Shown here: positions 7,907 through 17,471 of the stretch, one piece after another
Layout: every line of letters starts with the position of its first letter
Position numbering within the stretch: position 1 is the stretch's first letter
Assembly: GCA_025055115.1 (NCBI GenBank)
Contig: JANWYJ010000029.1
Location: 62,001-126,000 of the forward strand
Direction: 5' to 3'
DNA length: 64,000 nt
DNA from: Gemmata sp.
Lineage (GTDB): Bacteria > Planctomycetota > Planctomycetia > Gemmatales > Gemmataceae
Notes under the pieces: generated by a model
What the model was told of the DNA's origin: nothing
Seen by the model: the letters and a program-made list of their open reading frames with translations, nothing else
Database searches by the model: none
Made by a program: the position numbers and the translations under genes

Positions 7907-9100
7907 TTAGTTCAGCTGCTGGAGGGCGATTTCCGCGATGTAGCGGCCGATGGCCAGCGATGCTGTGGCCGCGGGCGAGGGGGCATTGAGGACGTGAATC
8001 ATCCGTTCAGTCTGTTTGATGAAGAAGTCGTCGACCAAGTGGCCATCGGGAGCCACCGCCTGGGCGCGTACACCGGCGCTGGCTGGTGTCAGATCGTGGA
8101 ACGATACTTCGGGAATCAACTTCCGGAGCGACCGCCAGAAGGCGCGGCGGCTCAGGGACCGATACATCTCCGCCAGCCCCGCTGGCCAGAACTTCCAGCT
8201 CATTTTCCAGAAGCCGGGGTAGGTGAGATAGTCGCAGACATCGCGCAGGCGGACATCGCGAAAGCGGTAGCCTTCGCGGCTGAAGGCGAGAACCGCGTTC
8301 GGACCGCATTCCACGCCGCCCTCGATCATGCGGGTGAAGTGAACACCGAGAAACGGCAGGCGCGGATCGGGTACTGGGTAGATCAGATGCCGGCACAGGT
8401 GGGTGGCATGTGGCTTGAGCTGAAAATATTCGCCGCGAAACGGCACGATACGTACTCCGGGTTCGACGCCGCATTGCCGCGCGACCCGATCCGACTGCAA
8501 GCCGGCGCAGTTCACCAGCAGCTTGGCCTGGATGGGGCCGGTCGTCGTTTCGGCTTCGATCCCCGTAGCAACGCGTCGGCCATGGAGGAAGCGTCTGTGG
8601 ACATGCACGCTGCCACCGCGGGCGTGGATTTGCTGCGCGTACACCTGGGAAACGGTTTTGTAGTTGACGATACCCGTTTCGGTCACGCGCAGCGCTGCAA
8701 TGCCCGCCACATGGGGTTCGATTTCCCGCATCTGTTCGGGAGTCAGCCAGCGGAGGCCGTGGAGGCCGTTGGCGGTGCCGCGGCGCTGGAGTTCGGCCAG
8801 TGCGGGCAGCTCGCCAGGGTGCGTGGCCACAACGAGCTTGCCACAGCGTTCGTGCGGAATGCCGTGGGCTTCACAGAAGCGATAAAGAAGCTCTCGGCCC
8901 TCCACGCAAGTGCGGGCTTTGGCTGATCCGGGCTTGTAATAGAGGCCGGAATGAATCACGCCACTGTTATGCCCGGTTTGATGCTGCCCGACGTGCTCTT
9001 CCGCTTCGACCACCATGACCACAACGCGGTCGGCCAACGCCAAACCGGTGGCCAGCCCCACAATTCCACCCCCCACGATAAGAACATCCGCTGTGTGCAT
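7907..9100 (-). CDS. lhgO: L-2-hydroxyglutarate oxidase
   Basis: FAD-dependent oxidase/dehydrogenase of the DAO superfamily that returns L-2-hydroxyglutarate to 2-oxoglutarate, passing electrons to oxygen or the quinone pool. It has 397 residues from the ATG at 9100. The Rossmann FAD motif is VLIVGGGIVGLATGLALA at the N-terminus; family motifs follow: HQTGHNSGVIHSGLYYKPGS, GRELLYRFCEAHGIP, LVNCAGLQSDRVA, and a C-terminal NAPSPAATASLAIGRYIAE. Upstream codons to 9151 are in frame but hydrophilic and unlike the family. It stands alone, followed by the DUF11 protein gene upstream. Confidence 0.93.
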   Translation of the reverse strand: MHTADVLIVGGGIVGLATGLALADRVVVMVVEAEEHVGQHQTGHNSGVIHSGLYYKPGSAKARTCVEGRELLYRFCEAHGIPHERCGKLVVATHPGELPALAELQRRGTANGLHGLRWLTPEQMREIEPHVAGIAALRVTETGIVNYKTVSQVYAQQIHARGGSVHVHRRFLHGRRVATGIEAETTTGPIQAKLLVNCAGLQSDRVARQCGVEPGVRIVPFRGEYFQLKPHATHLCRHLIYPVPDPRLPFLGVHFTRMIEGGVECGPNAVLAFSREGYRFRDVRLRDVCDYLTYPGFWKMSWKFWPAGLAEMYRSLSRRAFWRSLRKLIPEVSFHDLTPASAGVRAQAVAPDGHLVDDFFIKQTERMIHVLNAPSPAATASLAIGRYIAEIALQQLN

Positions 9101-9199
9101 GCCATTCCCAGCTGCCTGTGTGCGTGCATCACGTTCTTGGGATTTTGTCACCGCGGAGTGCTGAGGACTTTCACGGGTGTTTGCGATGCTATGAAGCCA

Positions 9200-10906
9200 T
9201 CAGCGCGGGCCGCCGATCACTTCCACCATTTTTTCCGTTTGCATGGGTCGATCGCCGAGGCAATCGGCCATCATTTGGACGCGGAACCAGGCCTGATCGG
9301 CTTTCTTGCCTTCGAAGGTGATGGTGTAGGTGGTTTCGCCATAAGCGGGAATGGTCTGTGCGGCAAAGACAATGACGTTGTTGTCGACGCGAACGTTGGG
9401 TGTGGTTTGCACCACGCTGACCGCCTCGGGAATTTCGATGCGGACACGGACATCGCGGGCCGCTTCGCCGCCGGTGTTCTTGACTTTGACGGTGAAAACG
9501 CCCTGTTGGCCGACGGGGATCGTCAGCGGTTGGAATTTTGTTTCCCAGACGAGGGCCGCGGTTCCGGCGAAAACCGTGGCGAGTTCTTGGCTGGCGCGCT
9601 GGCCGCGGGCATCGCTGGCACTGGCCACGACGACACGCCGGCCGGTGGTATTGGCTTTGATGGCAAAGCGGTACGATTGGGCTTCGCCCGGCTCCAGACG
9701 CGAAAGTTGCCAGACGATGGAATCGCGGAACAGTTGCCCACCGTGGGTTTTCATCGTGGGGATACAGTCGCTGGGAAGAGTGCCGGTGATTTTCAGATTG
9801 GTACAGGGCAGTGTGCCCGTATTGCGAACGACGATTTCGTAGCGGGCGCTCTCGCCGGCATTGACCACGCCGGTCGGTCCGGTCAGCTTCACTTCCAAAC
9901 CGGGCACCAGCACTTGCGTTCGTCCTTCGGCGGGCTTATCGGGCACCAGGCGGGACCCGGTGACACTGGTGAGGGTGAAAACATCTTTCGATTCCCGCGG
10001 CGTGATGCGATATTCAATCACCTTGCGTTCGCGGGGGTGCAGTTTGGCGATTTCCCACAGCCACTGCTGCCCTTCGGGCGTGTTCAGTCTCTTGCCACCG
10101 GTGGTGATCGCTTCCACTTCGGCCGAGGGGGGCAGATTCTCCAGCACGCGCACATTCTCTGCCGGTACACGCCCGGTGTTCTCAACCACCACGCGCACGG
10201 TGAAGGGTTCATCACGAACGGTTTGTTTGGGCGTTGATTTGGTGATTTTGATGGTGGGTTTGGCAATTTTGGTCGTTACGGCCTGGCCATGTTCAAAGCG
10301 AACGTAGGCCACGTTCTTCAATTCCGTGGCGTTGGGTTTGTGCCGCAGGATCAGTTCAATTGTTTTGCTCTGTCCGGCTTTGAGGGTGCCGAACGACCAA
10401 ACCAGTTGCCGTTTCTTGTCGGTGGGGTCGGACTTATCGGGTTCTGGTTCGGCTTTCACCACATGTTCCACCTCGGCCGAGAGCGGATTGCGAACAGTGA
10501 CCGAGTGCGCATCGGCGGAAGAAACATTGGCGATGGTGATGAGGTATTTGATGTCGTCACCCGGGGCCGCATCAGCGGGCACACGCACACGAATGGTGAC
10601 GATGGGGTAGGGCGGATCGGGAACTTCGGCGCTGCGGGTTGGCCCGGCCACGGGGCGAGCGGGAAAGCTGCCGGTGGGCTGGCGGAATTGCGCCAGTTCG
10701 ACGTTCGGATCGTCGATCGGCGGTACTTCGAGCCGGGGGAGAGACTCGTCCGGGGGCGTTGGGGGAGCCGGCAGATGGAACTTCAGTTCCGCTGGGGGTT
10801 GACGCGCCGCGTCTTGCGCCGGCGCGACCAGGGCCACCCACGCCCACACCGCCGCCACTGCCGCGCCCCCCATCGCGATCGACCGTATGTGCTTGCCAAC
10901 ACTCAT
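9200..10906 (-). CDS. Exported DUF11/CARDB-type repeat protein
   Basis: A secreted or envelope protein of 568 residues. Start at the ATG at 10906 with GGAGG 7 nt upstream. A signal sequence (about residues 10-32, ending APAQDAA) is followed by a Pro-rich linker and four Ig-like beta-sandwich repeats, each with the hallmark N-x-G and x-V-x-V-x-N pattern: ITIANVSSADAHSV, VVVENTGRVPAENVRVLENL, IVVRNTGTLPCTNLKITGTL and VKVKNTGGEAARDVRVRIEI. These repeats are common in planctomycete cell-surface proteins, where they are presumed structural or adhesive. There is no cell-wall anchor or C-terminal sorting motif. Confidence 0.88.
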   Translation of the reverse strand: MSVGKHIRSIAMGGAAVAAVWAWVALVAPAQDAARQPPAELKFHLPAPPTPPDESLPRLEVPPIDDPNVELAQFRQPTGSFPARPVAGPTRSAEVPDPPYPIVTIRVRVPADAAPGDDIKYLITIANVSSADAHSVTVRNPLSAEVEHVVKAEPEPDKSDPTDKKRQLVWSFGTLKAGQSKTIELILRHKPNATELKNVAYVRFEHGQAVTTKIAKPTIKITKSTPKQTVRDEPFTVRVVVENTGRVPAENVRVLENLPPSAEVEAITTGGKRLNTPEGQQWLWEIAKLHPRERKVIEYRITPRESKDVFTLTSVTGSRLVPDKPAEGRTQVLVPGLEVKLTGPTGVVNAGESARYEIVVRNTGTLPCTNLKITGTLPSDCIPTMKTHGGQLFRDSIVWQLSRLEPGEAQSYRFAIKANTTGRRVVVASASDARGQRASQELATVFAGTAALVWETKFQPLTIPVGQQGVFTVKVKNTGGEAARDVRVRIEIPEAVSVVQTTPNVRVDNNVIVFAAQTIPAYGETTYTITFEGKKADQAWFRVQMMADCLGDRPMQTEKMVEVIGGPR

Positions 10907-11240
10907 CGCGCAGCCTCCGCGATTCACCCACACACCGCGGGGATATAACGTCCGGTGGAAATCTGCGAAAGATCAATCGGCGCGGAAGAATGGACGTTTC
11001 CTATCTGCCAGCGGGGGAGCTGCCGTCTTCACAATTGAGGAAAAAGCTGAGGAAAAGGCTTCATCGTGGCGAATGATCGTCGGTTGTGGGAAAAATGATC
11101 ATCGGTTGTGGGAAACTCGTGATAGCCTGCACCGCGTCGTCTGAACCTTCGGGTTGACACAGCTTCTTCGGGCCGATCCAGAGTCTGCAGCCGTTGTTCC
11201 GGAGAGGTGAGTTGCTGCAAGATCGTGGCCAGCTGGGTCG
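10907..11240. repeat. Spacer with a 22-bp tandem repeat
   Basis: No gene seen in these 334 bp. Two contiguous copies of a 22-bp unit (AATGATCGTCGGTTGTGGGA, then the same with CATCGG) sit at 11072-11093 and 11094-11115, differing at one base. A shorter doubled GCTGAGGAAAA-type motif lies just before (about 11035-11060). Confidence 0.8.
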
Positions 11241-11720
11241 TTATCCATGTTCGGGCAGCCGCTGCAATTCGGGGAAGGCAGCCACCGCTTGCTCGGGGGT
11301 GTGGTTGAAGATGATGCGCCCCGCGGTATGCCATGCTCCGTGGTGAAAGGTGAATACCGCGGTACACGGTCGTGGCTCGCGGGCCGCCGGGACATCGACC
11401 ATGTCGCCCTCGTCGGTGGGTTCGAAGTCGATCTGTACGGGTACGAGGGCCACAATACCGCCGGTGGCCGTATCGCGGACCAACAGGGCATCCCCGGTAA
11501 TGCGGCAGGCCACCCACTTCAAACCGCGTGGTAATCCGGTGCTGGCGGCGGCTTTGAGCAACTGTTCTTCAAACCGTTCATGCTGAAGGCGGAACAGTTC
11601 GCGGCACCGTTCGACATGAACCGCGCGGCCCAACAGCCACAAGCCGCGTACCAGTAACGCCAGCAATCCTACCAGCAGCAACGCTCCGGCGATCCACCAG
11701 CCCAGGCCGATCTGTTCCAT
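11241..11720 (-). CDS. Small membrane-anchored protein, unknown
   Basis: A 159-residue protein with one N-terminal transmembrane helix (WWIAGALLLVGLLALLVRGLWLL, about 8-30), then a soluble domain with alternating strands (LKWVACRITGDALLVRD, GGIVALVPVQIDFEP, TAVFTFHHGAWHTAGRIIF). It begins 3 bp after the stop of the membrane protein gene upstream on the same strand, so the two are almost certainly co-transcribed. I recognise no family. Confidence 0.75.
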   Translation of the reverse strand: MEQIGLGWWIAGALLLVGLLALLVRGLWLLGRAVHVERCRELFRLQHERFEEQLLKAAASTGLPRGLKWVACRITGDALLVRDTATGGIVALVPVQIDFEPTDEGDMVDVPAAREPRPCTAVFTFHHGAWHTAGRIIFNHTPEQAVAAFPELQRLPEHG

Positions 11721-11723
11721 CGC

Positions 11724-13067
11724 TCAGTTCCCCGCGAAGATACCGATCCGAGCTGCCCGCAACAGGGGGATAGCCCGGTGCGCCCAGTCGTCGTAGCCGG
11801 TTTGATGGCTGTGGGCAAAGTTCCGTTGGGTGATCGCCTCCGCACTCAGACCCGCGGCAGCATCTGCGGCGATGGCCGAATAGGTGGCGTGGCAGGCGGC
11901 CCCCTGGCCGATGCCAAAGCCGACATTTCCCGGGAACGCCAGCGCCGCCATCACACACAGACCGATCGGGACCCACTTGGCCCCCTGCCGAACCCACACC
12001 AAATATGCCATCGCTACCAGAGGCCACATCAGCAGGGAATACCGCGACCATAACCCCATTCCCGCCCCCCAACCGCCGCGGCCGATGCCAATCGCCAGCG
12101 CCACCCCCGCCACGCCGGCCGCCACCGCCACCAAACCCATCACGGCCAGGCGTTCGTCGGCCAAGGGCCAACGCTGGCGAACAAGCTGCACGAGCGTGGC
12201 CAGGCCAAGCAGTCCGAGTGTCGGAGCGACCCACCACCACACCGGCGCAAGCCCGATGCCGAACGCGACCGCCAGAGTTTCTCCGGCCACGCGGAGCACC
12301 GTGAACGGATCGGTACTCAACTCGGGGTGATGCGCGGGTTTCTGATAATCGTGCAGGTAGTTGGCCAGATAGATCACGGGCAGAAGCGTCAGGAGCAGTA
12401 GCCCCACAGCTTGTGCCCGCTGCCCACGGTACCAAATTCCCCCCGCGACGATGGCCAACCACAGCGCAACCGGGGGGACCACCGCCAGGCCAAAACTGCC
12501 CGTCAGAGCCAATAGCAGCAATAGCCCAGCGGCCCGTCCGCCCGAGCGAAACGCCGTGGCCGGGCGAATGTGCAAGGCGACTACGACCAGCCCCATTACC
12601 AAGAGCGTGAAGAAGACGAAACAAATTTGGTAGCCCATGACGAAATTTTCCCAATGCCCGATGTGTAGCATGGAAATGGGAAAGAAGGCATCGCTCCAGT
12701 CGGGTCGGCCACGGAGAGTGGCTGCCAGGCGCATCAGGTACCAGGCTAACCCCGCCAGCACGACCACTTGGAGAAACATTCCGGTGCGGAAATCGTGAGT
12801 GAGTTGAAATAACGCCCAATATACCAACCGGGGCAGCACCATGCGGTGTTCGTTGTGCAATTGCCACAGCCACGGCCCTACCGGTTCTTCGCCCACAAGG
12901 ACGGGAACGAATTCCCACTCATCCGCGTAGGGGGCGTTCGTGCCGAGGAAAGCGACAAAGGCCAACGCGGCCACGGTCCCGACCAGCCACACCGCCGCCA
13001 GCCCGCGGCTGACGGAAATGACTGGCGCGCTTGTCGCTGAAGCGGGCGATGTGTAAGTATGATTCAT
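11724..13067 (-). CDS. Polytopic membrane protein, GT-C glycosyltransferase-like
   Basis: A 447-residue integral membrane protein with about ten hydrophobic segments. The first periplasmic loop reads NAPYADEWEFVPVL, with acidic residues right after the first span, the pattern of GT-C lipid-linked sugar transferases in which the loop-1 Asp/Glu binds the metal. A second loop has HNEHRMVLPRLVYW. The extended C-terminus (GYDDWAHRAIPLLRA) also resembles uncharacterised planctomycete GT-C-like proteins. Assignment is by topology and loop motif only. It forms a two-gene unit with the anchored protein at 11241-11720. Confidence 0.7.
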   Translation of the reverse strand: MNHTYTSPASATSAPVISVSRGLAAVWLVGTVAALAFVAFLGTNAPYADEWEFVPVLVGEEPVGPWLWQLHNEHRMVLPRLVYWALFQLTHDFRTGMFLQVVVLAGLAWYLMRLAATLRGRPDWSDAFFPISMLHIGHWENFVMGYQICFVFFTLLVMGLVVVALHIRPATAFRSGGRAAGLLLLLALTGSFGLAVVPPVALWLAIVAGGIWYRGQRAQAVGLLLLTLLPVIYLANYLHDYQKPAHHPELSTDPFTVLRVAGETLAVAFGIGLAPVWWWVAPTLGLLGLATLVQLVRQRWPLADERLAVMGLVAVAAGVAGVALAIGIGRGGWGAGMGLWSRYSLLMWPLVAMAYLVWVRQGAKWVPIGLCVMAALAFPGNVGFGIGQGAACHATYSAIAADAAAGLSAEAITQRNFAHSHQTGYDDWAHRAIPLLRAARIGIFAGN

Positions 13068-13108
13068 CGCAACGAATTTCTTTTCGCAGGGTCGCTGGAG
13101 TGCAGTAT

Positions 13109-13276
13109 ATGGTCGAGCGACGTATTGAACTCGATCGGCGGTATCGTCGTAAAAAGAAAATGAAGAAGATCAAACAGAAGCTGGAAACCGCCACGGGTGA
13201 AGAACGAGCCAAGCTGCTGTACAAGATGCGGCGGCTCAGCCCGTTCTGGACGGAACCCACAGCCCCTAAGAAATAG
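13109..13276 (+). CDS. 55-residue basic protein (planctomycete family, DUF6800-like)
   Basis: A small highly basic helical protein starting at the ATG at 13109 (MVERRIELDRRYRRKKKMKK), with GGAG about 9 nt upstream. It ends RRLSPFWTEPTAPKK. I recall near-identical short proteins (start VERRIELDRRY, end ISPFWTEP) throughout Planctomycetes, tentatively DUF6800; the name is from memory. The strong charge suggests nucleic-acid or ribosome binding, which is inference. It precedes the transporter genes but is separated by 67 bp. Confidence 0.8.
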   Translation: MVERRIELDRRYRRKKKMKKIKQKLETATGEERAKLLYKMRRLSPFWTEPTAPKK

Positions 13277-13343
13277 TGGGCCGTGCTGAGTAACCAGTGT
13301 GTGTCTGGCGGAATCCCTCGAAGGCGCAACCCCCCGAAACACC

Positions 13344-15161
13344 ATGAGCAGCACACCGCCTGCGGTAACTGATCCTTTAGCGGCCACACCTTCGGCCGCT
13401 CCGGCGCTGCGTCCGGCACCGCCGGCCGAAACAGCCCCATCGGCCATCATTGCCGAAGGGCCGACAATCGCCCGCATCATTGGCTTCATCGGCCTGTTCC
13501 TGACGGTTTTGGGTGTTGTGGTGATTGTCACCACGCGGGCAATTGGTCCGCGGTGGGTGCCCGAAGGCGTGGGTTTTCTCGCGGCGGGTCTGGGACTGGC
13601 CCTGATGCTGTATCACGCCTTTTCCGATGGCGAACAGGAAGTGCGGCGGATGTACGGGATGTTCGCGGGCGTCCTGCTGCTGTTTGCGGTGGCGTTCAGC
13701 CTGGTGCCAGGTCCGTTCGATGCTCCCAGCGATAAACGCACTGTGGGCTACTACTTGCTGCCGTGGGGCTTTGGGGCTGGCTTGGTAGCGCTGCTGTTTG
13801 CCATCCCCTTTACCCGTTACGAAACGCACGAGAAGTTCCGTCACTACGCCCTGACGGCACTTTTGATCCTGGGTGGCGCGTTGGCGGTGGGACCGATTGT
13901 CGCGGGGATCGCCAATCCGGATTTTCTGGCCGGAACGGGGCTGGCGCTGGCGCTTTTGGGGCTGGGGTTTCTCTCGGCCTATTTGAATCAGACGGATACC
14001 AGTGAAGGTTTGGGCTACGCGGTCGCCGTGGTGCTGGGTGTTGTGGGGGCCGTGGTATTGTTTTATGCCTTTGGTCGCACCGTATTCCCGACGGTGCTTC
14101 ACGATGGCCCCTCAGAACTGCGCAACCCCAACCAGGCCCTGGATAAGTGGAAGGTCTTGGGCCGGGTGGCGGTGATTGTGGCCAGCCTGGCTGTTGCAGC
14201 GTATGCGGTCTGGGGGCGCCTGCCGCTGTTGGTCCGGGTGGGGTTGGCCGTGGTTGGGTTGGTGACGGCGGGGGTGTTCATCACCGCGAGCTTCACGGCT
14301 CCGGTGGCGGTTCCGCCCAAGCCGTTTTTGGTTCCGGGGGGGCTAATTCTTGGTAGTTTGGGCCTTTTGTACTTGGCTATTGCCGTCGGGATTTGCTCCG
14401 AAAGTCAATTTGTGACGCTCACACGGCGGGAATTGTCAGCGTATTTCTTTTCGCCGATTGGCTACTTCGTACTGGGTGGCATGCTGGCGGCGCAGTGGTT
14501 CGGCTATCTGACGTTCTTCGAGACCTTGGTGCTCGCGGGCCGGCAAGGGCAAATGCTGCCCGAACCGATCATTCCGCGATACTTCTACAACCTGATCCCG
14601 GTGATGTGTGTAGTGCTCCAAGTGCCAGCGCTGACCATGCGGCTGATGGCCGAAGAATGGCGGACGGGCAGCCTGGAAGTGCTGCTCACCAGCCCTGTCA
14701 GCGAAACCCCGGTCATTCTCAGCAAGTTTCTGGCCACGTGGATTTTCTTCCTGCTGTGCTGGCTGCCGGCGGGCCTGTTCCTCATCGCCATCCGTATGGA
14801 AGCCGGGCAGCCGTTCGATTATCGCCCCCTTTTGAGCTTCTACTTTGCCCTGGCTGTTTGTGGTGCGACCTTTGTGGCCATTGGTCTATTCTTCTCGACG
14901 ATCACCTCCAGCCAAATTGTGGCCGCGGTTCTCACCTTCGCGGTGATGCTGTTTCTGATGTTCTGCCACTTCCTGAAAGACATGAACGTTGGCTTTGGCG
15001 TTCTGAGCAAGCAATTCTTCACGCGGCTATCGTACATCGACCTGTGGCTAGAATCCTCGAAAGGGCAGTTGCCGATTCGTGAAATCCTGGTGTGGGCCTC
15101 CGCAGCCGTTTTCATGCTGTTTTTGTCGGTCAAAGTGTTGGAAACCCGGAAGTGGAAGTGA
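13344..15161 (+). CDS. ABC-2 type permease (gliding-type transporter)
   Basis: Membrane component of an ABC exporter, 605 residues from the ATG at 13344. The N-terminal ~350 residues hold about nine hydrophobic helices. The C-terminal ~250 residues are the classical ABC-2 permease: SQFVTLTRRELSAYFFSPIG coupling helix, then MRLMAEEWRTGSLEVLLTSP, the signature of GldF/NosY-type permeases, and five or six further spans. The gene is followed by GldG-like and DUF4340 genes (65 and 82 bp gaps), a linkage known for gliding-motility-like exporters. No ATPase gene is adjacent, which is unusual; it must lie elsewhere. Confidence 0.9.
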   Translation: MSSTPPAVTDPLAATPSAAPALRPAPPAETAPSAIIAEGPTIARIIGFIGLFLTVLGVVVIVTTRAIGPRWVPEGVGFLAAGLGLALMLYHAFSDGEQEVRRMYGMFAGVLLLFAVAFSLVPGPFDAPSDKRTVGYYLLPWGFGAGLVALLFAIPFTRYETHEKFRHYALTALLILGGALAVGPIVAGIANPDFLAGTGLALALLGLGFLSAYLNQTDTSEGLGYAVAVVLGVVGAVVLFYAFGRTVFPTVLHDGPSELRNPNQALDKWKVLGRVAVIVASLAVAAYAVWGRLPLLVRVGLAVVGLVTAGVFITASFTAPVAVPPKPFLVPGGLILGSLGLLYLAIAVGICSESQFVTLTRRELSAYFFSPIGYFVLGGMLAAQWFGYLTFFETLVLAGRQGQMLPEPIIPRYFYNLIPVMCVVLQVPALTMRLMAEEWRTGSLEVLLTSPVSETPVILSKFLATWIFFLLCWLPAGLFLIAIRMEAGQPFDYRPLLSFYFALAVCGATFVAIGLFFSTITSSQIVAAVLTFAVMLFLMFCHFLKDMNVGFGVLSKQFFTRLSYIDLWLESSKGQLPIREILVWASAAVFMLFLSVKVLETRKWK

Positions 15162-15226
15162 CTGTGCCTCGGAACGCATCGGCGTGCTATGGCCAAGTCG
15201 CTAACTGTTGAGCCGAAACGACCACC

Positions 15227-17389
15227 ATGCAACCGAACCCACCATCCCCGGCCCCAGTTTCGCCGCCGGACCCGATCAGCGAATTCATCCGCCACCAGCG
15301 GCACAAAACAGCCTACGTTCTGTTGGCTTTCTCCATTCTCTTTCTGGCCCTGTGCGCCTGGGGGGTGGTGAAAGCCGCCGGCAGTGCCCCACCGGCCGCG
15401 GCGACCGACAGCGAAAAGACCAGCAACGATCCGTTTGCCCTCGATGAGAGCACCACCGCCGCGGTCAAAGACCCGGCGCGGAATGATTACCGCGTCGCGG
15501 CGATTGCCGCAGGCGCCTGCTGCTTGGTGTTGGTCGGCGCGGCTTTCTGGTTGCTGGCGAGCCTGCCGCCAGAAAGCGAAGCGCAACAGCGGGCGCAAGC
15601 ACGCGCCCTGGTTTTGGGCATCGGCGGACTCATCGGCGCGGTGCTGATTCTGGCCGGGATTGCCTTTTTGTACCGCTGGAGCGATTCTCTGAGCGACTGG
15701 CTCGACAAAGGGAAAACCAAGGAAGCCAAATGGGTCCTGTTGCCACTGTTGATGATCGTGGTCGGCAGCGGGCTGATGTTTCTGGCCAGTTTTCCGGCCC
15801 GAGCGGAAGAGCGTAACAACCCCCTGCTACGGCGGCTGGTCTACAGCGCCAACTTCGGCCTGACACTGTTGCTGCTGTTTGTGGCTCTGGTGGTGGTCAA
15901 TATCTTCTTGGGGCCGAAATTGCCCAACAAACTCGACACCACCGCCGAGAATTTCTACTCCCTATCCACCGGGAGCAAAGAGTTCCTCGCCCGACTCGAC
16001 CAACCCGTCATCGCCTACGCCATCTTGCCGGAGGTCAGCCACCGGCTCTACGACGACATCCGCCGCTTGCTCGAAAATTGTGCCGACAACAGCAATGGCC
16101 AATTCACCTATAAGCCTCTCAGCCCTTCGGGGAACAAGAACGAATATCTGGCCTTAACGAAAAAATACCCGGTGCTGGAAGTGAGCGACTATGGGGTGCT
16201 GTTGGTTGTCGGTGCCGATGAAAAACGGCATGTCTTCATCCGCGACGACGAATTCTTCGAAGGCAGCTCATTTGCCCCGCGTGGCGAGCAGCCATCGCGC
16301 ACGTTCGTGGGTGAAGCCCGGCTCATGAAAGAACTGTTGTTCCTGGCGGAAAGCGAGGCCAAAGCGGTGGTGTACTTCACGCAATCGGCCGGGGAACTCA
16401 ATATCGATCCGCCCCCGGGCGAAGAGCTGAAGCCCTCGGCCACGGCCAACCGGCTGCGCTTGTTCCTGGAACGCAGTAACCTGGCCGTCAAACCACTGAA
16501 GTTTGATCCGGTCACCCCCAAGGTGCCCGACGATGCCGCGGTGGTGGTGGTGGCCGAACCGGTGTCCACCCTCGCCGAACAGCATGTGGAAGCCATTCGC
16601 CGATACATGACCGAACCCCGAGGCACCAAGAAAGGCAAACTGATCGTTCTGGCCGGACCCCAATTTGAACCCACCGGCGAAGTGCGGAAAACGGGTTTGG
16701 AAGGGTTGCTGTTGGAGTTCAATATTCGGCTGGGTGCGCAACTGATCCTGGGTGTTGAGACGCGGGAAGGCCTGGACATTCTCAGCCATGTGATCGGGTT
16801 TGCCGAAAGCGCCCGGCGCGCCCGCAACCCAGTGGCGATGGGCCTGGGCGAGAAGACGGCCTTTGTCACGCCGCTGTGGCGGCCGGTGGCACCGGTGCGC
16901 GACGGCGGGCCGGCGTATCGGGCCGTCACCCTGCTGATCACCGAGCCAGGGCGGTACAGCTGGCTTGAAGACCGCCGCCCCACCGAATTCCGCGCCGCCA
17001 AATACTTCGAGGAATTCCGCAAAGACCCCGCTTTGTTACGCGCCAAACAGCTCACGGACGAAGCCCGACCCGTGGGTGTGGCCGCCTCGGAAGGGGAATC
17101 GGGCCGCGTGGTCGTCATCGGCAATGGCTTGATGATCAGCGATATCTACGCCCAACAATCGCGCGATGGCGTCGATCCCATCACCTTCGACCTGATGGGA
17201 GCGACGATCGATTGGCTCCGCGATCGACCACCGGTTACCTTCAATATCGAGGCCAAGAAGTACAAATCCTTCAGCCTGCCAGCCAGCGCGGATGAAACCC
17301 GCGGGCTATGGTTCCCGCTGCTGTTTGGTCTGGTGGTGGTGGTGGGTTTGGGTGCGAGCGTGTGGATCGTTCGCCGCCGCGCGGCGTAA
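15227..17389 (+). CDS. GldG-like ABC transporter auxiliary protein
   Basis: A 720-residue membrane protein. Five or so hydrophobic segments lie in residues 28-230, followed by a large periplasmic domain of the Gldg family: LDTTAENFYSLSTGSKEFLA, LARLDQPVIAYAILPE, VLEVSDYGVLLVVGADE and VVVVAEPVSTLAEQHVEAIR. A last transmembrane helix closes the protein (FPLLFGLVVVVGLGASVWIV), followed by RRRAA. Family members partner with ABC-2 permeases, and the domain has a sugar-isomerase-like or Rossmann-like fold of unknown role. It lies between the permease and DUF4340 genes in one operon. Confidence 0.88.
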   Translation: MQPNPPSPAPVSPPDPISEFIRHQRHKTAYVLLAFSILFLALCAWGVVKAAGSAPPAAATDSEKTSNDPFALDESTTAAVKDPARNDYRVAAIAAGACCLVLVGAAFWLLASLPPESEAQQRAQARALVLGIGGLIGAVLILAGIAFLYRWSDSLSDWLDKGKTKEAKWVLLPLLMIVVGSGLMFLASFPARAEERNNPLLRRLVYSANFGLTLLLLFVALVVVNIFLGPKLPNKLDTTAENFYSLSTGSKEFLARLDQPVIAYAILPEVSHRLYDDIRRLLENCADNSNGQFTYKPLSPSGNKNEYLALTKKYPVLEVSDYGVLLVVGADEKRHVFIRDDEFFEGSSFAPRGEQPSRTFVGEARLMKELLFLAESEAKAVVYFTQSAGELNIDPPPGEELKPSATANRLRLFLERSNLAVKPLKFDPVTPKVPDDAAVVVVAEPVSTLAEQHVEAIRRYMTEPRGTKKGKLIVLAGPQFEPTGEVRKTGLEGLLLEFNIRLGAQLILGVETREGLDILSHVIGFAESARRARNPVAMGLGEKTAFVTPLWRPVAPVRDGGPAYRAVTLLITEPGRYSWLEDRRPTEFRAAKYFEEFRKDPALLRAKQLTDEARPVGVAASEGESGRVVVIGNGLMISDIYAQQSRDGVDPITFDLMGATIDWLRDRPPVTFNIEAKKYKSFSLPASADETRGLWFPLLFGLVVVVGLGASVWIVRRRAA

Positions 17390-17471
17390 ACCGGGCCTGT
17401 GAGCCTTTGTGCATCCCATCGTCCACGGCGGAATGAAGCGCCGCCGAGGTTATTGTTCGGAGCGTTCGTAC

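Noticed and set aside
7904-8926. 340-residue plus-strand frame antisense to lhgO (and similar long antisense frames at 8951-10237, 11578-12918, 57259-57987, 58524-59225)
   Set aside because: High-GC shadow frames. The opposite strand in each case carries a recognised protein family with normal length and motifs.
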